From contig NZ_JACHFZ010000001.1 in NCBI RefSeq assembly GCF_014202075.1, positions 372,001 to 436,000 of the forward strand: DNA of 64,000 bases. Direction: 5' to 3'. A program made the position numbers and the translations under genes. Shown here one piece after another: positions 7,916-16,875 of this stretch; the stretch's first letter is position 1; each line of letters opens with the position of its first letter. Under the pieces are notes generated by a model that worked only from the letters and a program-made list of their open reading frames with translations, did not search any database and was not told the origin of the DNA. This DNA comes from Brevundimonas basaltis. GTDB lineage: Bacteria > Pseudomonadota > Alphaproteobacteria > Caulobacterales > Caulobacteraceae.

Positions 7916-8386
7916 ATGAAGTGCCCCTTCTGCGGAAATCAGGACACCCAGGTGAAGGACAGCCGCCCGTCCGACGACGGCGCCGCCATCCGTCGCCGCC
8001 GCTCCTGTCCGCAGTGCAGCGGGCGGTTCACCACCTTCGAGCGGGTCCAGCTGCGCGAGCTGGTCATTCTCAAGCGCAACGGCCGCCGCACACCCTTCGA
8101 CCGCGACAAGCTGGAGCGGTCGCTCGGCATCGCCCTGCGCAAGCGGCCGGTCCAGCCGGAGCAGATCGAACAGCTGGTCAGCCGCATCGTCCGCCAGCTG
8201 GAAAGCCTCGGGGAGACCGAAATCCCGTCCTCGACGGTCGGCGACTTCATCATGAAGGCGCTGAAGTCGGTCGATGAAGTCGCATATGTCCGCTATGCCT
8301 CGGTCTACAAGGACTTCCGCCACACCGGCGATTTCGCCCGCTTCCTCGGAGACGAGGGTCTGGACGACGAGTCCGGCCCGCGCTGA
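7916..8386 (+). CDS. nrdR: Transcriptional repressor NrdR
   Basis: A 156-residue zinc-ribbon and ATP-cone protein that senses nucleotide pools and represses ribonucleotide reductase genes. The N terminus has paired cysteines at 3/6 and 31/34 ([16 protein letters not shown]), and the ATP-cone starts at [17 protein letters not shown] near residue 50. [12 protein letters not shown] near 120-131 is the usual end of the cone. It sits between glyA and ribD, an arrangement common in alphaproteobacteria, and its stop overlaps the ribD ATG by one base. The palindrome at 6557-6574 suggests autoregulation. Confidence 0.97.
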   Translation: MKCPFCGNQDTQVKDSRPSDDGAAIRRRRSCPQCSGRFTTFERVQLRELVILKRNGRRTPFDRDKLERSLGIALRKRPVQPEQIEQLVSRIVRQLESLGETEIPSSTVGDFIMKALKSVDEVAYVRYASVYKDFRHTGDFARFLGDEGLDDESGPR

Positions 8387-9039
8387 TGCGGCCCCGCGTC
8401 ACCCTCAAGCTGGCCACCTCTCTCGACGGCCGGATCGCGACCGCGTCCGGGGAAAGCCAGTGGATAACCGGCCAGGAGGCCCGGGCCGAGGGCCATCGCC
8501 TGCGCGCCTCGCACGACGCCATTCTGATCGGCGTCGGCACGGCCCTCGCTGACGATCCGCAGCTGACCGTGCGCCAGCCGGGTCTGGAAGACCATCAACC
8601 CGCCCGCATCGTGCTCGACAGCCGCCAGCGGCTCTCGCCCGGCTCGAAACTGGCCCTGACCGCGCGGGAGTCGCCCGTCATCGTCCTGACCGTGCTGGCG
8701 CCCGCGCCCGCGCTGGTGCGGGCGGGCGTCGAGGTGATCCAGGTCCACGCCGGACGGGACGGACGACCGTCCCTGACCCACGTCCTGACGGCGCTGCAGG
8801 GCCGGGGCCTCATTTCCCTGCTGGTGGAGGGCGGCGGCGAGGTCGCAGGCAGTTTCCTGCGTGGAGATTTCGTCGATCGCCTCGAATGGTTCCGCGCGCC
8901 CATCCTGCTCGGCGCTGAGGGACGACCCTGCGTCGCCCCCTTGGAGCTTGCAAAGCTGGATGCCGCCCCCAAGTTCCGGCGGGTGTCCGCCGAAGCCGTC
9001 GGCGACGATCTGTGGGAACGTTATGACGCCGTCCGCTAG
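8386..9039 (+). CDS. ribD: RibD reductase domain only (5-amino-6-(5-phosphoribosylamino)uracil reductase)
   Basis: 217 residues that match the C-terminal reductase half of RibD: RPRVTLKLATSLDGRIAT at the very start, then ESQWITGQEARAEGHRLRASHDAILIGVGT, and SLLVEGGGEVAGSFL near 145. Canonical bacterial RibD is about 360 residues with an N-terminal zinc deaminase (HAE and PCxxxGxTPPC motifs). Neither motif is present here or in the upstream sequence, because nrdR abuts the ATG. The deaminase must be encoded elsewhere or supplied by another enzyme. Position in the rib operon and the intact reductase motifs support function in riboflavin synthesis. Confidence 0.88.
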   Translation: MRPRVTLKLATSLDGRIATASGESQWITGQEARAEGHRLRASHDAILIGVGTALADDPQLTVRQPGLEDHQPARIVLDSRQRLSPGSKLALTARESPVIVLTVLAPAPALVRAGVEVIQVHAGRDGRPSLTHVLTALQGRGLISLLVEGGGEVAGSFLRGDFVDRLEWFRAPILLGAEGRPCVAPLELAKLDAAPKFRRVSAEAVGDDLWERYDAVR

Positions 9040-9127
9040 CCTTTTCCGGCCTGCGTCCGATCCTGACGTATCGGGGGGGTACGGTTCGGGTTCCGGGGCG
9101 CCGCCCCGCATACCCGGACGGCCTAGG

Positions 9128-9174
9128 GTAGACGAGGTAGACTCAATAGACGGTAGACTCCTCCCTTCAGAGTC
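9128..9174. repeat. Tandem GTAGAC-type repeats and a cluster of three GANTC sites before ribE
   Basis: GTAGACGAG, GTAGACTCA, ATAGACG and GTAGACTCC follow one another from 9128 to 9161, giving four (G/A)TAGAC cores at 9128, 9137, 9146 and 9153. The stretch contains GACTC at 9140-9144 and 9156-9160, and GAGTC follows at 9170-9174, so three GANTC sites (the CcrM methylation target in Caulobacterales) fall within 35 bases. A GC-rich potential hairpin (GGGGCG-CCG-CCCC core) lies just before. The only sizeable gap in the rib operon (9040-9192) is thus probably an internal regulatory region. Confidence 0.5.
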
Positions 9175-9192
9175 GATCCCGGGGAAGCGCTG

Positions 9193-9783
9193 ATGTTCAC
9201 CGGCATCGTCACCGACATCGGCCGGGTCCGCTCGGTCCGCCAGACCGATCGTGATCGCCGCTACGAGATCGAGACGGCCTGGGACACCGCCGGCATCGAC
9301 CTCGGCGCCTCGATCAGTCACGCCGGCTGCTGCCTGACGGTGACGGAGAAGGGCGCCGGCTGGTTCGCCGTCGAGGTCTCCGGCGAGACCCTGTCGAAGA
9401 CTACCCTCGGTGGCTGGGCGGAAGGCGACAGGGTCAATCTGGAGCGCGCCGCGAAGCTCGGCGACGAAATGGGCGGCCACATCGTATCCGGCCACGTCGA
9501 CGGCCTCGGCCGCATCGTCGCCATCGAGCCCGAGGGCGGATCACACCGCGTCCATATCGAGACGCCCGTGCCCCTGCACCGCTACATCGCGCCCAAGGGT
9601 TCGATCACCGTCGATGGCGTCTCCCTGACCGTCAACGCCGTCGAGGGTCGCCGCTTCGAGGTCAACATCATCCCGCATACGTGGGACGCGACCACGCTGG
9701 GGGCCCTGAAACCCGGCGATGCGGTCAATCTGGAGATCGATATGCTGGCGCGATACCTCGCGCGATGGCAGGAGACGGCGTGA
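9193..9783 (+). CDS. ribE: Riboflavin synthase, alpha subunit
   Basis: 196 residues forming two similar beta-barrel halves. MFTGIVTDIGRV is the diagnostic N terminus, and the second half starts at GHIVSGHVDGLGRI near residue 97. SLTVNAVEG near 138 repeats the CLTV element of the first half. It dismutates two 6,7-dimethyl-8-ribityllumazine molecules to riboflavin, using the product of ribH downstream. A 153-base gap separates it from ribD, so it may have its own promoter. Its stop overlaps the next ATG by one base. Confidence 0.96.
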   Translation: MFTGIVTDIGRVRSVRQTDRDRRYEIETAWDTAGIDLGASISHAGCCLTVTEKGAGWFAVEVSGETLSKTTLGGWAEGDRVNLERAAKLGDEMGGHIVSGHVDGLGRIVAIEPEGGSHRVHIETPVPLHRYIAPKGSITVDGVSLTVNAVEGRRFEVNIIPHTWDATTLGALKPGDAVNLEIDMLARYLARWQETA

Positions 9784-10916
9784 TGCAACTGGCCGCCAAC
9801 ATGAACGACAGCCCGATCAGCCCCATCGAGGACATCCTCGAGGACGCCCGCAACGGCAAACCCTACATCCTCGTCGACGCCGAGGACCGCGAGAACGAGG
9901 GCGATGTCATCATCCCGGCCCAGTTCGCGACGCCGGACCAGATCAACTTCATGGCCCGCCACGCCCGCGGCCTGATCTGCCTGGCCATCACCGCCGACCG
10001 CGCCCGCCAGCTGCGCCTGCCGCCGATGTCGGCCGAGAACCGCGAGAGCATGGGCACCGCCTTCACCGTCTCGATCGAGGCCAGGGAAGGGGTCACCACG
10101 GGCATCTCCGCCGCCGACCGCGCCCGGACGGTGCAGGTCGCCGCCGACCCGACCCGCGGCGCCGACGACATCGTCTCGCCCGGCCACGTCTTTCCGCTGG
10201 TCGCCCGCGACGGCGGCGTGCTGGTCCGCACCGGCCACACCGAGGCGGCGGTCGACATCAGCCGCATGGCCGGCCTGACCCCGGCGGGCGTGATCTGCGA
10301 GATCATGAACGAGGACGGCACCATGGCCCGGATGCCGGACCTGGTCGCCTTCGCCCAGCTGCACGGGCTGAAGATCGGCACCATCGCCGACCTGATCGCC
10401 TACCGCCGCCGCACCGAGCGGCTGGTCGAGCGGGTCATGGACACGCCGTTCGAGAGCATCCACGGCGGGCCGTTCCGCCTGATGCTCTATCGCAATGCGA
10501 TCGAGGGCGTCGAACACGTCGCCTTGGTCCACGGCAAGATTGAGCCGGGCAAGCCGACGCTGGTCCGCATGCACCAGGTCGACTTCGCCGCCGACCTTCT
10601 GGGTCACGTCGAGGCGCGTCAGGACTATGTGCCACGGTCGCTGAAGGCAATCAGTGAACACCCGGGCGCCGGCGTCACTGTTTTCCTGCGCGACCCGGAG
10701 CTCCATGGTCTGGCCGAGCGTCTGACCGGGGTCGAGAAACCCAAGGCCATCGACCGCTCGATCCGCAACTACGGGGTCGGGGCGCAGATCCTGCTCGATC
10801 TGGGCGTCCGCGATATGATTGTGATGAGCGCCACGCGTCCCAACCCGACGGCGCTTGAAGGCTATGGCCTTCGCATCGTCGGCTGGCGCGACATGGACGG
10901 AGAAGAACAGTCGTGA
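9783..10916 (+). CDS. ribBA: 3,4-dihydroxy-2-butanone 4-phosphate synthase with degenerate GTP cyclohydrolase II domain (RibBA/RibBX type)
   Basis: 377 residues. The N-terminal half is a complete RibB domain: [13 protein letters not shown] near 31-43 binds the metal, and [26 protein letters not shown] near 135-160 holds the histidine of the active site. The C-terminal half (about 200-377) has the overall outline of GTP cyclohydrolase II but lacks the zinc-binding cysteine cluster (CxxGDxxxSxRCDC) and most catalytic residues, with only [18 protein letters not shown] clearly retained. It therefore probably makes dihydroxybutanone phosphate only, and GTP cyclohydrolase II must come from another locus. 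ribH starts within its last codons (GTGA overlap). Confidence 0.9.
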   Translation: MQLAANMNDSPISPIEDILEDARNGKPYILVDAEDRENEGDVIIPAQFATPDQINFMARHARGLICLAITADRARQLRLPPMSAENRESMGTAFTVSIEAREGVTTGISAADRARTVQVAADPTRGADDIVSPGHVFPLVARDGGVLVRTGHTEAAVDISRMAGLTPAGVICEIMNEDGTMARMPDLVAFAQLHGLKIGTIADLIAYRRRTERLVERVMDTPFESIHGGPFRLMLYRNAIEGVEHVALVHGKIEPGKPTLVRMHQVDFAADLLGHVEARQDYVPRSLKAISEHPGAGVTVFLRDPELHGLAERLTGVEKPKAIDRSIRNYGVGAQILLDLGVRDMIVMSATRPNPTALEGYGLRIVGWRDMDGEEQS

Positions 10917-11374
10917 GCGATCCCTACCGCGTCCTCATCGTCGAGGCGCGCTTCTATGACGATCTGGCTGACGCGCTGCTGGACGGCGCGAAGGACGCCC
11001 TGCGCGCTCAAGGCGCAGATTTTGACGTCGTCTCCGTGCCGGGCGCACTGGAGATCCCGCCGGCCATCGCCTTGGCCGAGGAGGCCGGTCGCCTGCCGAC
11101 CGCGCCGCGCTACGACGGCTATGTCGCCCTGGGCTGTGTCATCCGCGGCGAGACCTATCATTTCGAAATCGTCTCCGATCAGTCCGCCGCCGGCCTGATG
11201 CAACTCGGGCTCAAGGGTATCGCCATCGGCAATGGCGTGTTGACGACCGAAGACGAGGACCAGGCCTGGGCCAGGGCGCGGCTCAGCGAGGGCGACAAGG
11301 GCGGCGGTGCAGCCCGCGCCTGTCTCGACCTCATTGCCTTGCGCAAGCGCCTGCGCGTAGGACTGGCCTCGTGA
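10913..11374 (+). CDS. ribH: 6,7-dimethyl-8-ribityllumazine synthase
   Basis: 153 residues, normal for lumazine synthase. It condenses the RibD-pathway pyrimidine with dihydroxybutanone phosphate. Motifs: [20 protein letters not shown] at the start, [11 protein letters not shown] near 43-53, [18 protein letters not shown] near 66-83 containing the catalytic histidine, and [17 protein letters not shown] near 105-121. Start GTG overlaps ribBA by four bases and the stop overlaps nusB by four, so translation of the three genes is likely coupled. Confidence 0.96.
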   Translation: MSDPYRVLIVEARFYDDLADALLDGAKDALRAQGADFDVVSVPGALEIPPAIALAEEAGRLPTAPRYDGYVALGCVIRGETYHFEIVSDQSAAGLMQLGLKGIAIGNGVLTTEDEDQAWARARLSEGDKGGGAARACLDLIALRKRLRVGLAS

Positions 11375-11898
11375 CCGAACCCGCCAGCCTCCAGTCCGTG
11401 CTCGAGCAACTCGCCGAAGCCGAAAAGCAGCGCGCCGAGCCGCAGCTGACCAGCAAGCAGCGCCGCGCCCGCACGGTGGCCCGCCTCGCCGCCGTCCAGG
11501 CCCTCTACCAGATGGAGCTCGCCGGGGAGGGGGTCGAGACCGTCATCACCGAGTTCTCGAACCATCGCTTCGACGCCGACATCGAGGGCGAGCCCCTCGC
11601 TGAGGCCGACGAGTCCTATTTCGCCGAGATCGTACGGGGCGTGGTCGGCGGCCAGCGCGAGATCGACGCCGCCGTCAAGGCGCGGCTGGCCTCGAACTGG
11701 CGGTTGGAACGGCTCGATTCGACGCTGCGGGCCCTGCTGCGAGCTGGCGCCTGGGAGCTACGCGAGCGTCAGGACGTGCCGAAGGAGATCGTCATCGACG
11801 AATACGTCGAGCTGGCCAAAGCCTTCTTCGACGACGCGGAAGCGAAGTTCGTCAATGCGGCGCTGGACGGCGTGGCCCGGGACGCCCGCGCCTCCTGA
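11371..11898 (+). CDS. nusB: Transcription antitermination factor NusB
   Basis: 175 residues, an all-helical protein acting with NusE in rRNA antitermination. [23 protein letters not shown] near 25-48 is the RNA-binding N-terminal part, and [17 protein letters not shown] followed by [34 protein letters not shown] is the typical C terminus. A 25-residue N-terminal extension before the conserved domain is common in alphaproteobacteria. The GTG start overlaps ribH by four bases and its stop overlaps the thiL ATG by one, the widespread ribH-nusB-thiL order. Confidence 0.96.
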   Translation: MTEPASLQSVLEQLAEAEKQRAEPQLTSKQRRARTVARLAAVQALYQMELAGEGVETVITEFSNHRFDADIEGEPLAEADESYFAEIVRGVVGGQREIDAAVKARLASNWRLERLDSTLRALLRAGAWELRERQDVPKEIVIDEYVELAKAFFDDAEAKFVNAALDGVARDARAS

Positions 11899-12887
11899 TG
11901 GCCGGCGTCGACGTCGCCGGTGAGTTCGAGACCATCCGGCGGCTGTTCGCGCCCCTCGCCCACCCCGAATGGGGGCGAGGGCTCAGGGACGACGTCGCGG
12001 TAATCCCGTCGAAGCCCGGCCACGATCTGGTCCTGACCAAGGACGCCATAGTCGAGGGCGTCCACTTCCTGCCCGCCGATCCGCTCGACACCGTAGCCCG
12101 CAAGCTGATGCGGGTGAACCTGTCCGACCTCGCCGCCAAGGGCGCCGAGCCGTTCGGCTATCTGCTGGCCTGCCACTGGTCGGAACGCTGCGGCTGGCCC
12201 GAGCGGATGACCTTCGTGGACGGACTGCGGGCGGACCAGAAGGCTTTCGGCGTCGCCCTGCTGGGCGGGGACACGGTCGTCACCCCGGGCCCGGCCAGCT
12301 TCTCCATGACCCTGATGGGGTGGACGCCCAAGGGGCGCACGGTCGCCCGGATGGGCGCCCGCGTGGGCGATCTGGTCTTCGTCACGGGCAATATCGGCGA
12401 CGGCTGGCTGGGTCTGCAGGCGGCGCAGGAAAAGCTGACGCTCGAGGCGGACCGGATCGCCGCCCTGCTGGAGCACTATCGGACGCCGACGCCGCGGGTT
12501 GAGTTCATCGGCCCGATCCGGGCCTATGCCAGCGCCTCGATCGACATTTCGGATGGCTTGATCGCCGACCTCGAGCATATGGCGGCGGCGAGCGGCGTCG
12601 GCATCGAGATCGATCTTGAGGTCACGCCCCGCTCCGCGGCCGGCCAGGCCTGGTACGACGGGCGGGTGGACGAGCAGGCCGCGCTCGAGAGCCTGGTCAC
12701 CGGCGGCGACGACTACGAGGTCGCCTTCAGCGCATCACCCCGGGACGAGGCGACCCTCCGGCGCGAGGCAGGACGTCGTCACCTTCGGCTCACTCGCATC
12801 GGCCGGGTCACGACCGGCGAGGGGGTGGTCGCGCGGTTCGCTGGCCAGCCCGTCACCATCGACAGGTCGGGCTTCGCCCACGGCTGA
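11898..12887 (+). CDS. thiL: Thiamine-monophosphate kinase
   Basis: 329 residues. It phosphorylates thiamine monophosphate to thiamine diphosphate, the last step of cofactor synthesis. The N terminus has GLRDDVAVI and LVLTKDAIVEGVHFLP with metal-binding aspartates, then KLMRVNLSDLAAKGAEPFGYLL near 72-93, and ALLGGDTV near 115. IDISDGLIADLEHMAAASGVGIEI near 215-238 and the glycine-rich TGGDDYEVAFSA complete the AIRS-type fold. It is the last gene of the rib-nusB-thiL operon. Confidence 0.95.
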   Translation: MAGVDVAGEFETIRRLFAPLAHPEWGRGLRDDVAVIPSKPGHDLVLTKDAIVEGVHFLPADPLDTVARKLMRVNLSDLAAKGAEPFGYLLACHWSERCGWPERMTFVDGLRADQKAFGVALLGGDTVVTPGPASFSMTLMGWTPKGRTVARMGARVGDLVFVTGNIGDGWLGLQAAQEKLTLEADRIAALLEHYRTPTPRVEFIGPIRAYASASIDISDGLIADLEHMAAASGVGIEIDLEVTPRSAAGQAWYDGRVDEQAALESLVTGGDDYEVAFSASPRDEATLRREAGRRHLRLTRIGRVTTGEGVVARFAGQPVTIDRSGFAHG

Positions 12888-12924
12888 CAACGAAATCTCA
12901 AGGCGTCCGCGCCACTGTCGCCGA

Positions 12925-13350
12925 ATGCGCCGTCGTGACCTCATCGCCGCCACCATCGCCGTCCCGGCTCTAGCGGCCGCGTCGACGGCCCATGCGGGTG
13001 ACAAGGCGGCGCCCGGCGGAGCGAGTCTCGGCATCGCGGGCGTCGGCCTGCCGGTCATTTCGGGCGGGCGGATTCGCAACTACGTCTTCGTCTCCCTGCG
13101 TCTGCATCTCGGCGGATCCGCGACGCCGGAATCGATGCGCCCCAAGGAAGCCTACCTGCGTGACGCCCTCGTCCGCGCCGGACACCGGACGCCCTTCGTC
13201 GTCGAGGGCGACTGGACCCGGATCGACGCCGCCGCCATGTCTGCCAGCCTGATGCGTTCGGCGGCTGCCATAGCCGGGCGTGGGGCCGTGACCCGGATCG
13301 AGGTCGTCAGCCAGGCGCCGCGGCGCCGTACAGGTGTCGTTGCTCGCTGA
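12925..13350 (+). CDS. Small exported protein of unknown function
   Basis: 141 residues. The N terminus MRRRDLIAATIAVPALAAASTAHAGD has an arginine pair followed by a moderately hydrophobic stretch and an AHA cleavage site, compatible with Tat or Sec export. The mature domain contains NYVFVSLRLHLGG, then MRPKEAYLRDALVRAGHRTPF, and ends in a basic tail. The strand pattern and the PKEAYLRDALV helix are loosely reminiscent of the periplasmic domain of FliL-type proteins, but too weakly to name it. It follows thiL after 37 bases and precedes the pyrophosphatase. I do not recognise a family with confidence. Confidence 0.6.
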   Translation: MRRRDLIAATIAVPALAAASTAHAGDKAAPGGASLGIAGVGLPVISGGRIRNYVFVSLRLHLGGSATPESMRPKEAYLRDALVRAGHRTPFVVEGDWTRIDAAAMSASLMRSAAAIAGRGAVTRIEVVSQAPRRRTGVVAR

Positions 13351-13530
13351 CGCCTGTTCACCAATCCTGTTGCGTCGCCCCGGCGCATTTGGCACGTTTC
13401 CGCCGCATTTCCCGAGGGACGCAGGCTCGCGTCCGGTGCGCACGGGGGGACCGGAAGGCGGACAGAGGCGAATAACGCCCGCCGCGCCAAGGGTCCGGGC
13501 GCCTCTAGAAACACAGGGTTTGGAAACGCC

Positions 13531-15678
13531 ATGAGTAATATTCTGTGGCTCGTCATCGCCGCGGGCGCGCTGGGGGTCCTCTATGGACTGATCCAGACCG
13601 CCGCGCTGATGAAGGCTTCGACCGGCACCGACAAGATGCGCGAGATCGCCGCCGCGATCCAGGAAGGCGCTTCGGCCTATCTGCGGCGGCAATACATGAC
13701 CATCGGCATGGTCGGGGTCGTCATCCTGATCGCCGCCTACCTCCTGATCGGAGAATGGGCCGCGATTGGCTTCGTCATCGGCGCCGTCCTGTCCGGCCTG
13801 GCCGGCTTCGCGGGCATGCTGATTTCCGTCCGCGCCAACGTCCGCACGGCCCAGGCCGCTTCGGAAAGCCTGTCAAAGGGCCTCGATCTGGCGTTCCGCT
13901 CGGGCGCGATCACCGGCATGTTCGTGGCCGGCGGCGCCCTGCTGGGCGTCGCGGGCTACTATGCCGTCCTGACGGCCGGCATGGGCTTCGATAGCACCAG
14001 CCGTGAAGTCATCGACGGTCTCGTCGCACTCGGCTTCGGCGCCTCGCTGATCTCCATCTTCGCCCGTCTCGGCGGCGGCATCTTCACCAAGGGCGCCGAC
14101 GTGGGCGGCGACATGGTGGGCAAGGTCGAGGCCGGGATCCCGGAAGACGACCCCCGCAACGCCGCGACCATCGCCGACAACGTCGGCGATAACGTCGGCG
14201 ACTGCGCGGGGATGGCTGCCGACCTGTTCGAGACCTATGCGGTGACCACGGTCGCCACCATGGTTCTGGCCGCGATCTTCTTCCGCGACCTGCCCTATGT
14301 AGAAACCTTGATGCTGCTGCCGCTGGCGATCTGCGGCGTCTGCGTCGTCACCTCGATCATCGGCAGCTTCTTCGTCCGCATGGGCAAGAGCCAGAATATC
14401 ATGGGCGCCCTTTATCAGGGCCTGATCGTCACCGGGGTGCTGTCGGCGATCGCCCTGTATTTCGTCATCGACACCCTCATCGGCGGTCCGATCGTCACCA
14501 ACGGCGGCCTGACGATCGAACCGATGAGCCTGTTCTGGTCGGGCATGGTCGGGCTTCTGGTCACGGCCGCCATCGTGGTGATCACCGAATACTACACCGG
14601 GTCGAACTTCCGTCCGGTGCGCTCGGTGGCCAATGCCTCGGTCTCGGGTCACGGCACCAACGTTATCCAGGGCTTGGCCGTCTCGCTCGAGGCGACCGCC
14701 CTGCCGGCCCTGACCATCGTCGTCGGCATCATCGCCAGCTACCAGCTGGCGGGCCTGTTCGGCATCGCCATCGCCACGACGACCATGCTCGGCGTCGCCG
14801 GCATGATCGTGGCGCTGGACGCGTTCGGACCGGTCACCGACAACGCCGGCGGCATCGCCGAGATGGCCGGCCTGCCTTCGGAAGTCCGTCACTCGACCGA
14901 CGCCCTCGACGCGGTCGGCAACACCACCAAGGCCGTCACCAAAGGCTATGCCATCGGTTCAGCGGGCCTCGGCGCCCTGGTGCTGTTCGCGGCCTATACG
15001 TCGGACCTCGAGTATTTCGCGGCCAATGCGGCGGAGTACCCGTTCTTCGCCAACATGGGCGCGATCGATTTCGCCCTGACCAATCCGTATGTCGTCGTCG
15101 GTCTGCTGTTCGGGGGGCTACTGCCCTTCCTGTTTGGCGGCATGTCCATGATGGCGGTGGGGCGCGCGGCCGAATCGGTCGTGGCCGAGGTCCGTCGCCA
15201 GTTCCGCGAGAACCCCGGCATCATGACCTATGAGGTCAAGCCCGAATACGGCAAGGCGGTCGATATCCTCACCAAGGCCGCGATCCGCGAGATGATCGTG
15301 CCGTCGCTGCTGCCGGTGCTGTCGCCGATCGTCCTGTTCGTCGCGGTGCTGTCGATTTCTGACAAGGCCACGGCCTTCGCCGCCCTCGGCGCCATGCTGA
15401 TGGGCGTGATCGTGACCGGCCTGTTCGTGGCCATCTCGATGACCTCGGGCGGCGGGGCTTGGGACAACGCCAAAAAGGTGATCGAGGAAGGCTTCACCGA
15501 TCGCAACGGCGTGGTCCACGGCAAGGGTTCCGAAGCCCACAAGGCGGCGGTGACCGGCGATACGGTCGGGGATCCCTACAAGGACACCTCCGGTCCGGCG
15601 GTGAACCCGATGATCAAGATCACCAACATCGTGGCCCTGCTGCTGCTGGCGGTGCTGGCCAGCGGCAATATCGGCTGA
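13531..15678 (+). CDS. hppA: Membrane-bound proton-pumping pyrophosphatase (K+-independent type)
   Basis: 715 residues with about 16 membrane segments. It couples hydrolysis of cytoplasmic pyrophosphate to proton export. The substrate site is clear: [20 protein letters not shown] near 190, then [28 protein letters not shown], and the late acidic cluster [15 protein letters not shown] near 670. The GNTTKA motif near 470 carries lysine where K+-dependent enzymes have alanine, so this is the K+-independent class. ATG follows GGAAACGCC. It is transcribed alone between a 180-base upstream gap and a strong hairpin terminator. Confidence 0.97.
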   Translation: MSNILWLVIAAGALGVLYGLIQTAALMKASTGTDKMREIAAAIQEGASAYLRRQYMTIGMVGVVILIAAYLLIGEWAAIGFVIGAVLSGLAGFAGMLISVRANVRTAQAASESLSKGLDLAFRSGAITGMFVAGGALLGVAGYYAVLTAGMGFDSTSREVIDGLVALGFGASLISIFARLGGGIFTKGADVGGDMVGKVEAGIPEDDPRNAATIADNVGDNVGDCAGMAADLFETYAVTTVATMVLAAIFFRDLPYVETLMLLPLAICGVCVVTSIIGSFFVRMGKSQNIMGALYQGLIVTGVLSAIALYFVIDTLIGGPIVTNGGLTIEPMSLFWSGMVGLLVTAAIVVITEYYTGSNFRPVRSVANASVSGHGTNVIQGLAVSLEATALPALTIVVGIIASYQLAGLFGIAIATTTMLGVAGMIVALDAFGPVTDNAGGIAEMAGLPSEVRHSTDALDAVGNTTKAVTKGYAIGSAGLGALVLFAAYTSDLEYFAANAAEYPFFANMGAIDFALTNPYVVVGLLFGGLLPFLFGGMSMMAVGRAAESVVAEVRRQFRENPGIMTYEVKPEYGKAVDILTKAAIREMIVPSLLPVLSPIVLFVAVLSISDKATAFAALGAMLMGVIVTGLFVAISMTSGGGAWDNAKKVIEEGFTDRNGVVHGKGSEAHKAAVTGDTVGDPYKDTSGPAVNPMIKITNIVALLLLAVLASGNIG

Positions 15679-15686
15679 TCGAGCGA

Positions 15687-15714
15687 GCCGCCGCGTCCCT
15701 CGGGGCGCGGCGGT
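15687..15714 (+). terminator. GC-rich hairpin after hppA
   Basis: GCCGCCGCG (15687-15695) pairs with CGCGGCGGT (15706-15714) with one G-T wobble, 9 bases after the hppA stop. No T-tract follows. It is probably a first pause or RNA-stabilising structure ahead of the main terminator at 15728-15755. Confidence 0.45.
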
Positions 15715-15727
15715 GGGCCTAAGAGAA

Positions 15728-15755
15728 ACGCCCCGGAGAGCGATCTCCGGGGCGT
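15728..15755. terminator. Bidirectional terminator between hppA and bamE
   Basis: ACGCCCCGGAGA, a GCGA loop and TCTCCGGGGCGT make a perfect 12-bp stem. CCTTGTGTGT follows on the plus strand and TTCTCTT on the minus strand. It sits between the convergent hppA and bamE genes, 27 bases past the bamE stop, and can serve both. Confidence 0.75.
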
Positions 15756-15782
15756 CCTTGTGTGTGGCGTTGCCGGCTTGGG

Positions 15783-16259
15783 CTAGTCCGGGCGGCGCTG
15801 GCCGGGGACGTTTTCGTCGGTACGGGGCAACTGGCCGCGCCCGACGTTGCCGAGCAGTTGTTCGATGATGGTCAGCTGACGGCCGCGGGTCGGGGTCTCG
15901 CGCCCGTTCATGGCGATCTGTTGGCCGTCGTCGAGGCCCAGGGTCCGCACCTCGGCGACCTGACCGGTGTCAGTGAAGGTGATCTCGGTCACGCTACGCT
16001 GGGTCACCTGCGGCCGGTTATAGGTGTATTTCTCGGTCACCTGGCTGATGTAGTACCAGACGTTGTCGCGCTCGAAGGTCGAGGTCGTCGACGGCGTGCC
16101 GAGTTTGGTCAGCACGGTCTGTTTGGTGTCCGTGCCGGCGACGATATCGCGCGGCTTCGCGTCGATGGCCTGGAAGCCGTTCTGGCCCACGATCGGGGCG
16201 CAGGCCCCGGTCAGGGCGGCGGCCGAGAGAGCGGCGAAAAGGAGCTTGGTGCGGAGCAT
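15783..16259 (-). CDS. bamE: Outer membrane assembly lipoprotein BamE (SmpA/OmlA family)
   Basis: 158 residues with a lipoprotein signal ending in LTGAC (Cys at about 20). The mature domain shows the BamE pattern: AGTDTKQTVLTKLGTPSTTSTFERDNVWYY near 41-70, where GxxxxxVxxxLGxPS and the following WYY are diagnostic, then TEITFTDTGQVAEV near 93-106. It belongs to the Bam complex that inserts beta-barrel proteins into the outer membrane. The proline-rich C-terminal 30 residues are an extension usual in alphaproteobacteria. It is divergent from the bc1 chaperone gene, and their promoters appear to be superimposed. Confidence 0.93.
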   Translation of the reverse strand: MLRTKLLFAALSAAALTGACAPIVGQNGFQAIDAKPRDIVAGTDTKQTVLTKLGTPSTTSTFERDNVWYYISQVTEKYTYNRPQVTQRSVTEITFTDTGQVAEVRTLGLDDGQQIAMNGRETPTRGRQLTIIEQLLGNVGRGQLPRTDENVPGQRRPD

Positions 16260-16287
16260 TGACGACGCCTGCGAGAGAACAAGGCCT

Positions 16288-16318
16288 TTGACCTAACCGG
16301 ACCCGAGCCTTAGTTCAA
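16288..16318. promoter_or_regulatory. Superimposed divergent promoters of bamE and the bc1 chaperone operon
   Basis: On the plus strand TTGACC (16288-16293), a 17-base spacer and TAGTTC (16311-16316) point to the gene starting at 16348. On the minus strand TTGAAC (16318-16313), a 17-base spacer and TAGGTC (16295-16290) point to bamE. Each -35 overlaps the other promoter's -10, so one polymerase should exclude the other. The -10 matches are only moderate. Confidence 0.45.
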
Positions 16319-16347
16319 CGGCGCGGCGGAAAAGGGGCCGCATCATT

Positions 16348-16875
16348 ATGCTTCAGAATATCTTCCGAACCCGTCCCAGCCAACGTCTGGGCGAACCCCT
16401 GTATGAACTGGCGGTGCGCCAGGCGCGCGATCCGGCCTTCTACACGGCGCTCGGCGTCGCCGATCGGATCGACGCCCGTTTCGAACTCTATACCCTGCAC
16501 GTTCTGTTGCTGGTCATGCGTCTGAAGGACGAGGGTGAAAGAGGCGCCGAGGCGGCCCAGGCCCTGTTCGACACCTATGTATCTGCGCTGGACCACGCGT
16601 TGCGCGAACTTGGGGTCGGCGACATTTCGGTCGGCAAGAAGATGCGCAAGCTCGGAGAGGCGATGTACGGGCGGATGACCGCCTACGAGCCGCCGCTCCG
16701 GGACGGTGACGCTGCGGTCCTGGCCACAGGTCTGGCCCGCAACGTCTTCGAGCGCGATGAACCATCGGCGGGCGAAGCTCTTGCGGCCTACGCGCTGGCC
16801 AGCCGGGGCCGGTTGGCGGCGCAGGACTTCGCGGCCGTGACCACGGGGCCAGATTGGGCGGAGATCAAGCCATGA
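16348..16875 (+). CDS. Ubiquinol-cytochrome c reductase chaperone (CBP3/UQCC1 family)
   Basis: 175 residues. The family pattern is visible in LYELAVRQARDPAFYTALGVADRIDARFELYTLHVLLLVMRL near 18-59, followed by a helix with ALFDTYVSALDHALRELGVGD and the positively charged VGKKMRKLGEAMYGRM near 97-112. Members help assemble cytochrome b into the bc1 complex. The gene is upstream of, and overlaps by four bases, a DUF177 gene and then plsX-fabH, an order shared by many alphaproteobacteria. Function in this organism is inferred from family. Confidence 0.85.
   Translation: MLQNIFRTRPSQRLGEPLYELAVRQARDPAFYTALGVADRIDARFELYTLHVLLLVMRLKDEGERGAEAAQALFDTYVSALDHALRELGVGDISVGKKMRKLGEAMYGRMTAYEPPLRDGDAAVLATGLARNVFERDEPSAGEALAAYALASRGRLAAQDFAAVTTGPDWAEIKP

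Noticed and set aside
9040..9192. FMN riboswitch before ribE
   Set aside because: The conserved core sequences of the RFN element are not present. The gap holds repeats and a simple GC hairpin instead.
13380..13410. TGGCACG-like sequence upstream of hppA as a sigma-54 promoter
   Set aside because: The GG and GC elements do not have the required 10-base separation, and hppA is a housekeeping gene.
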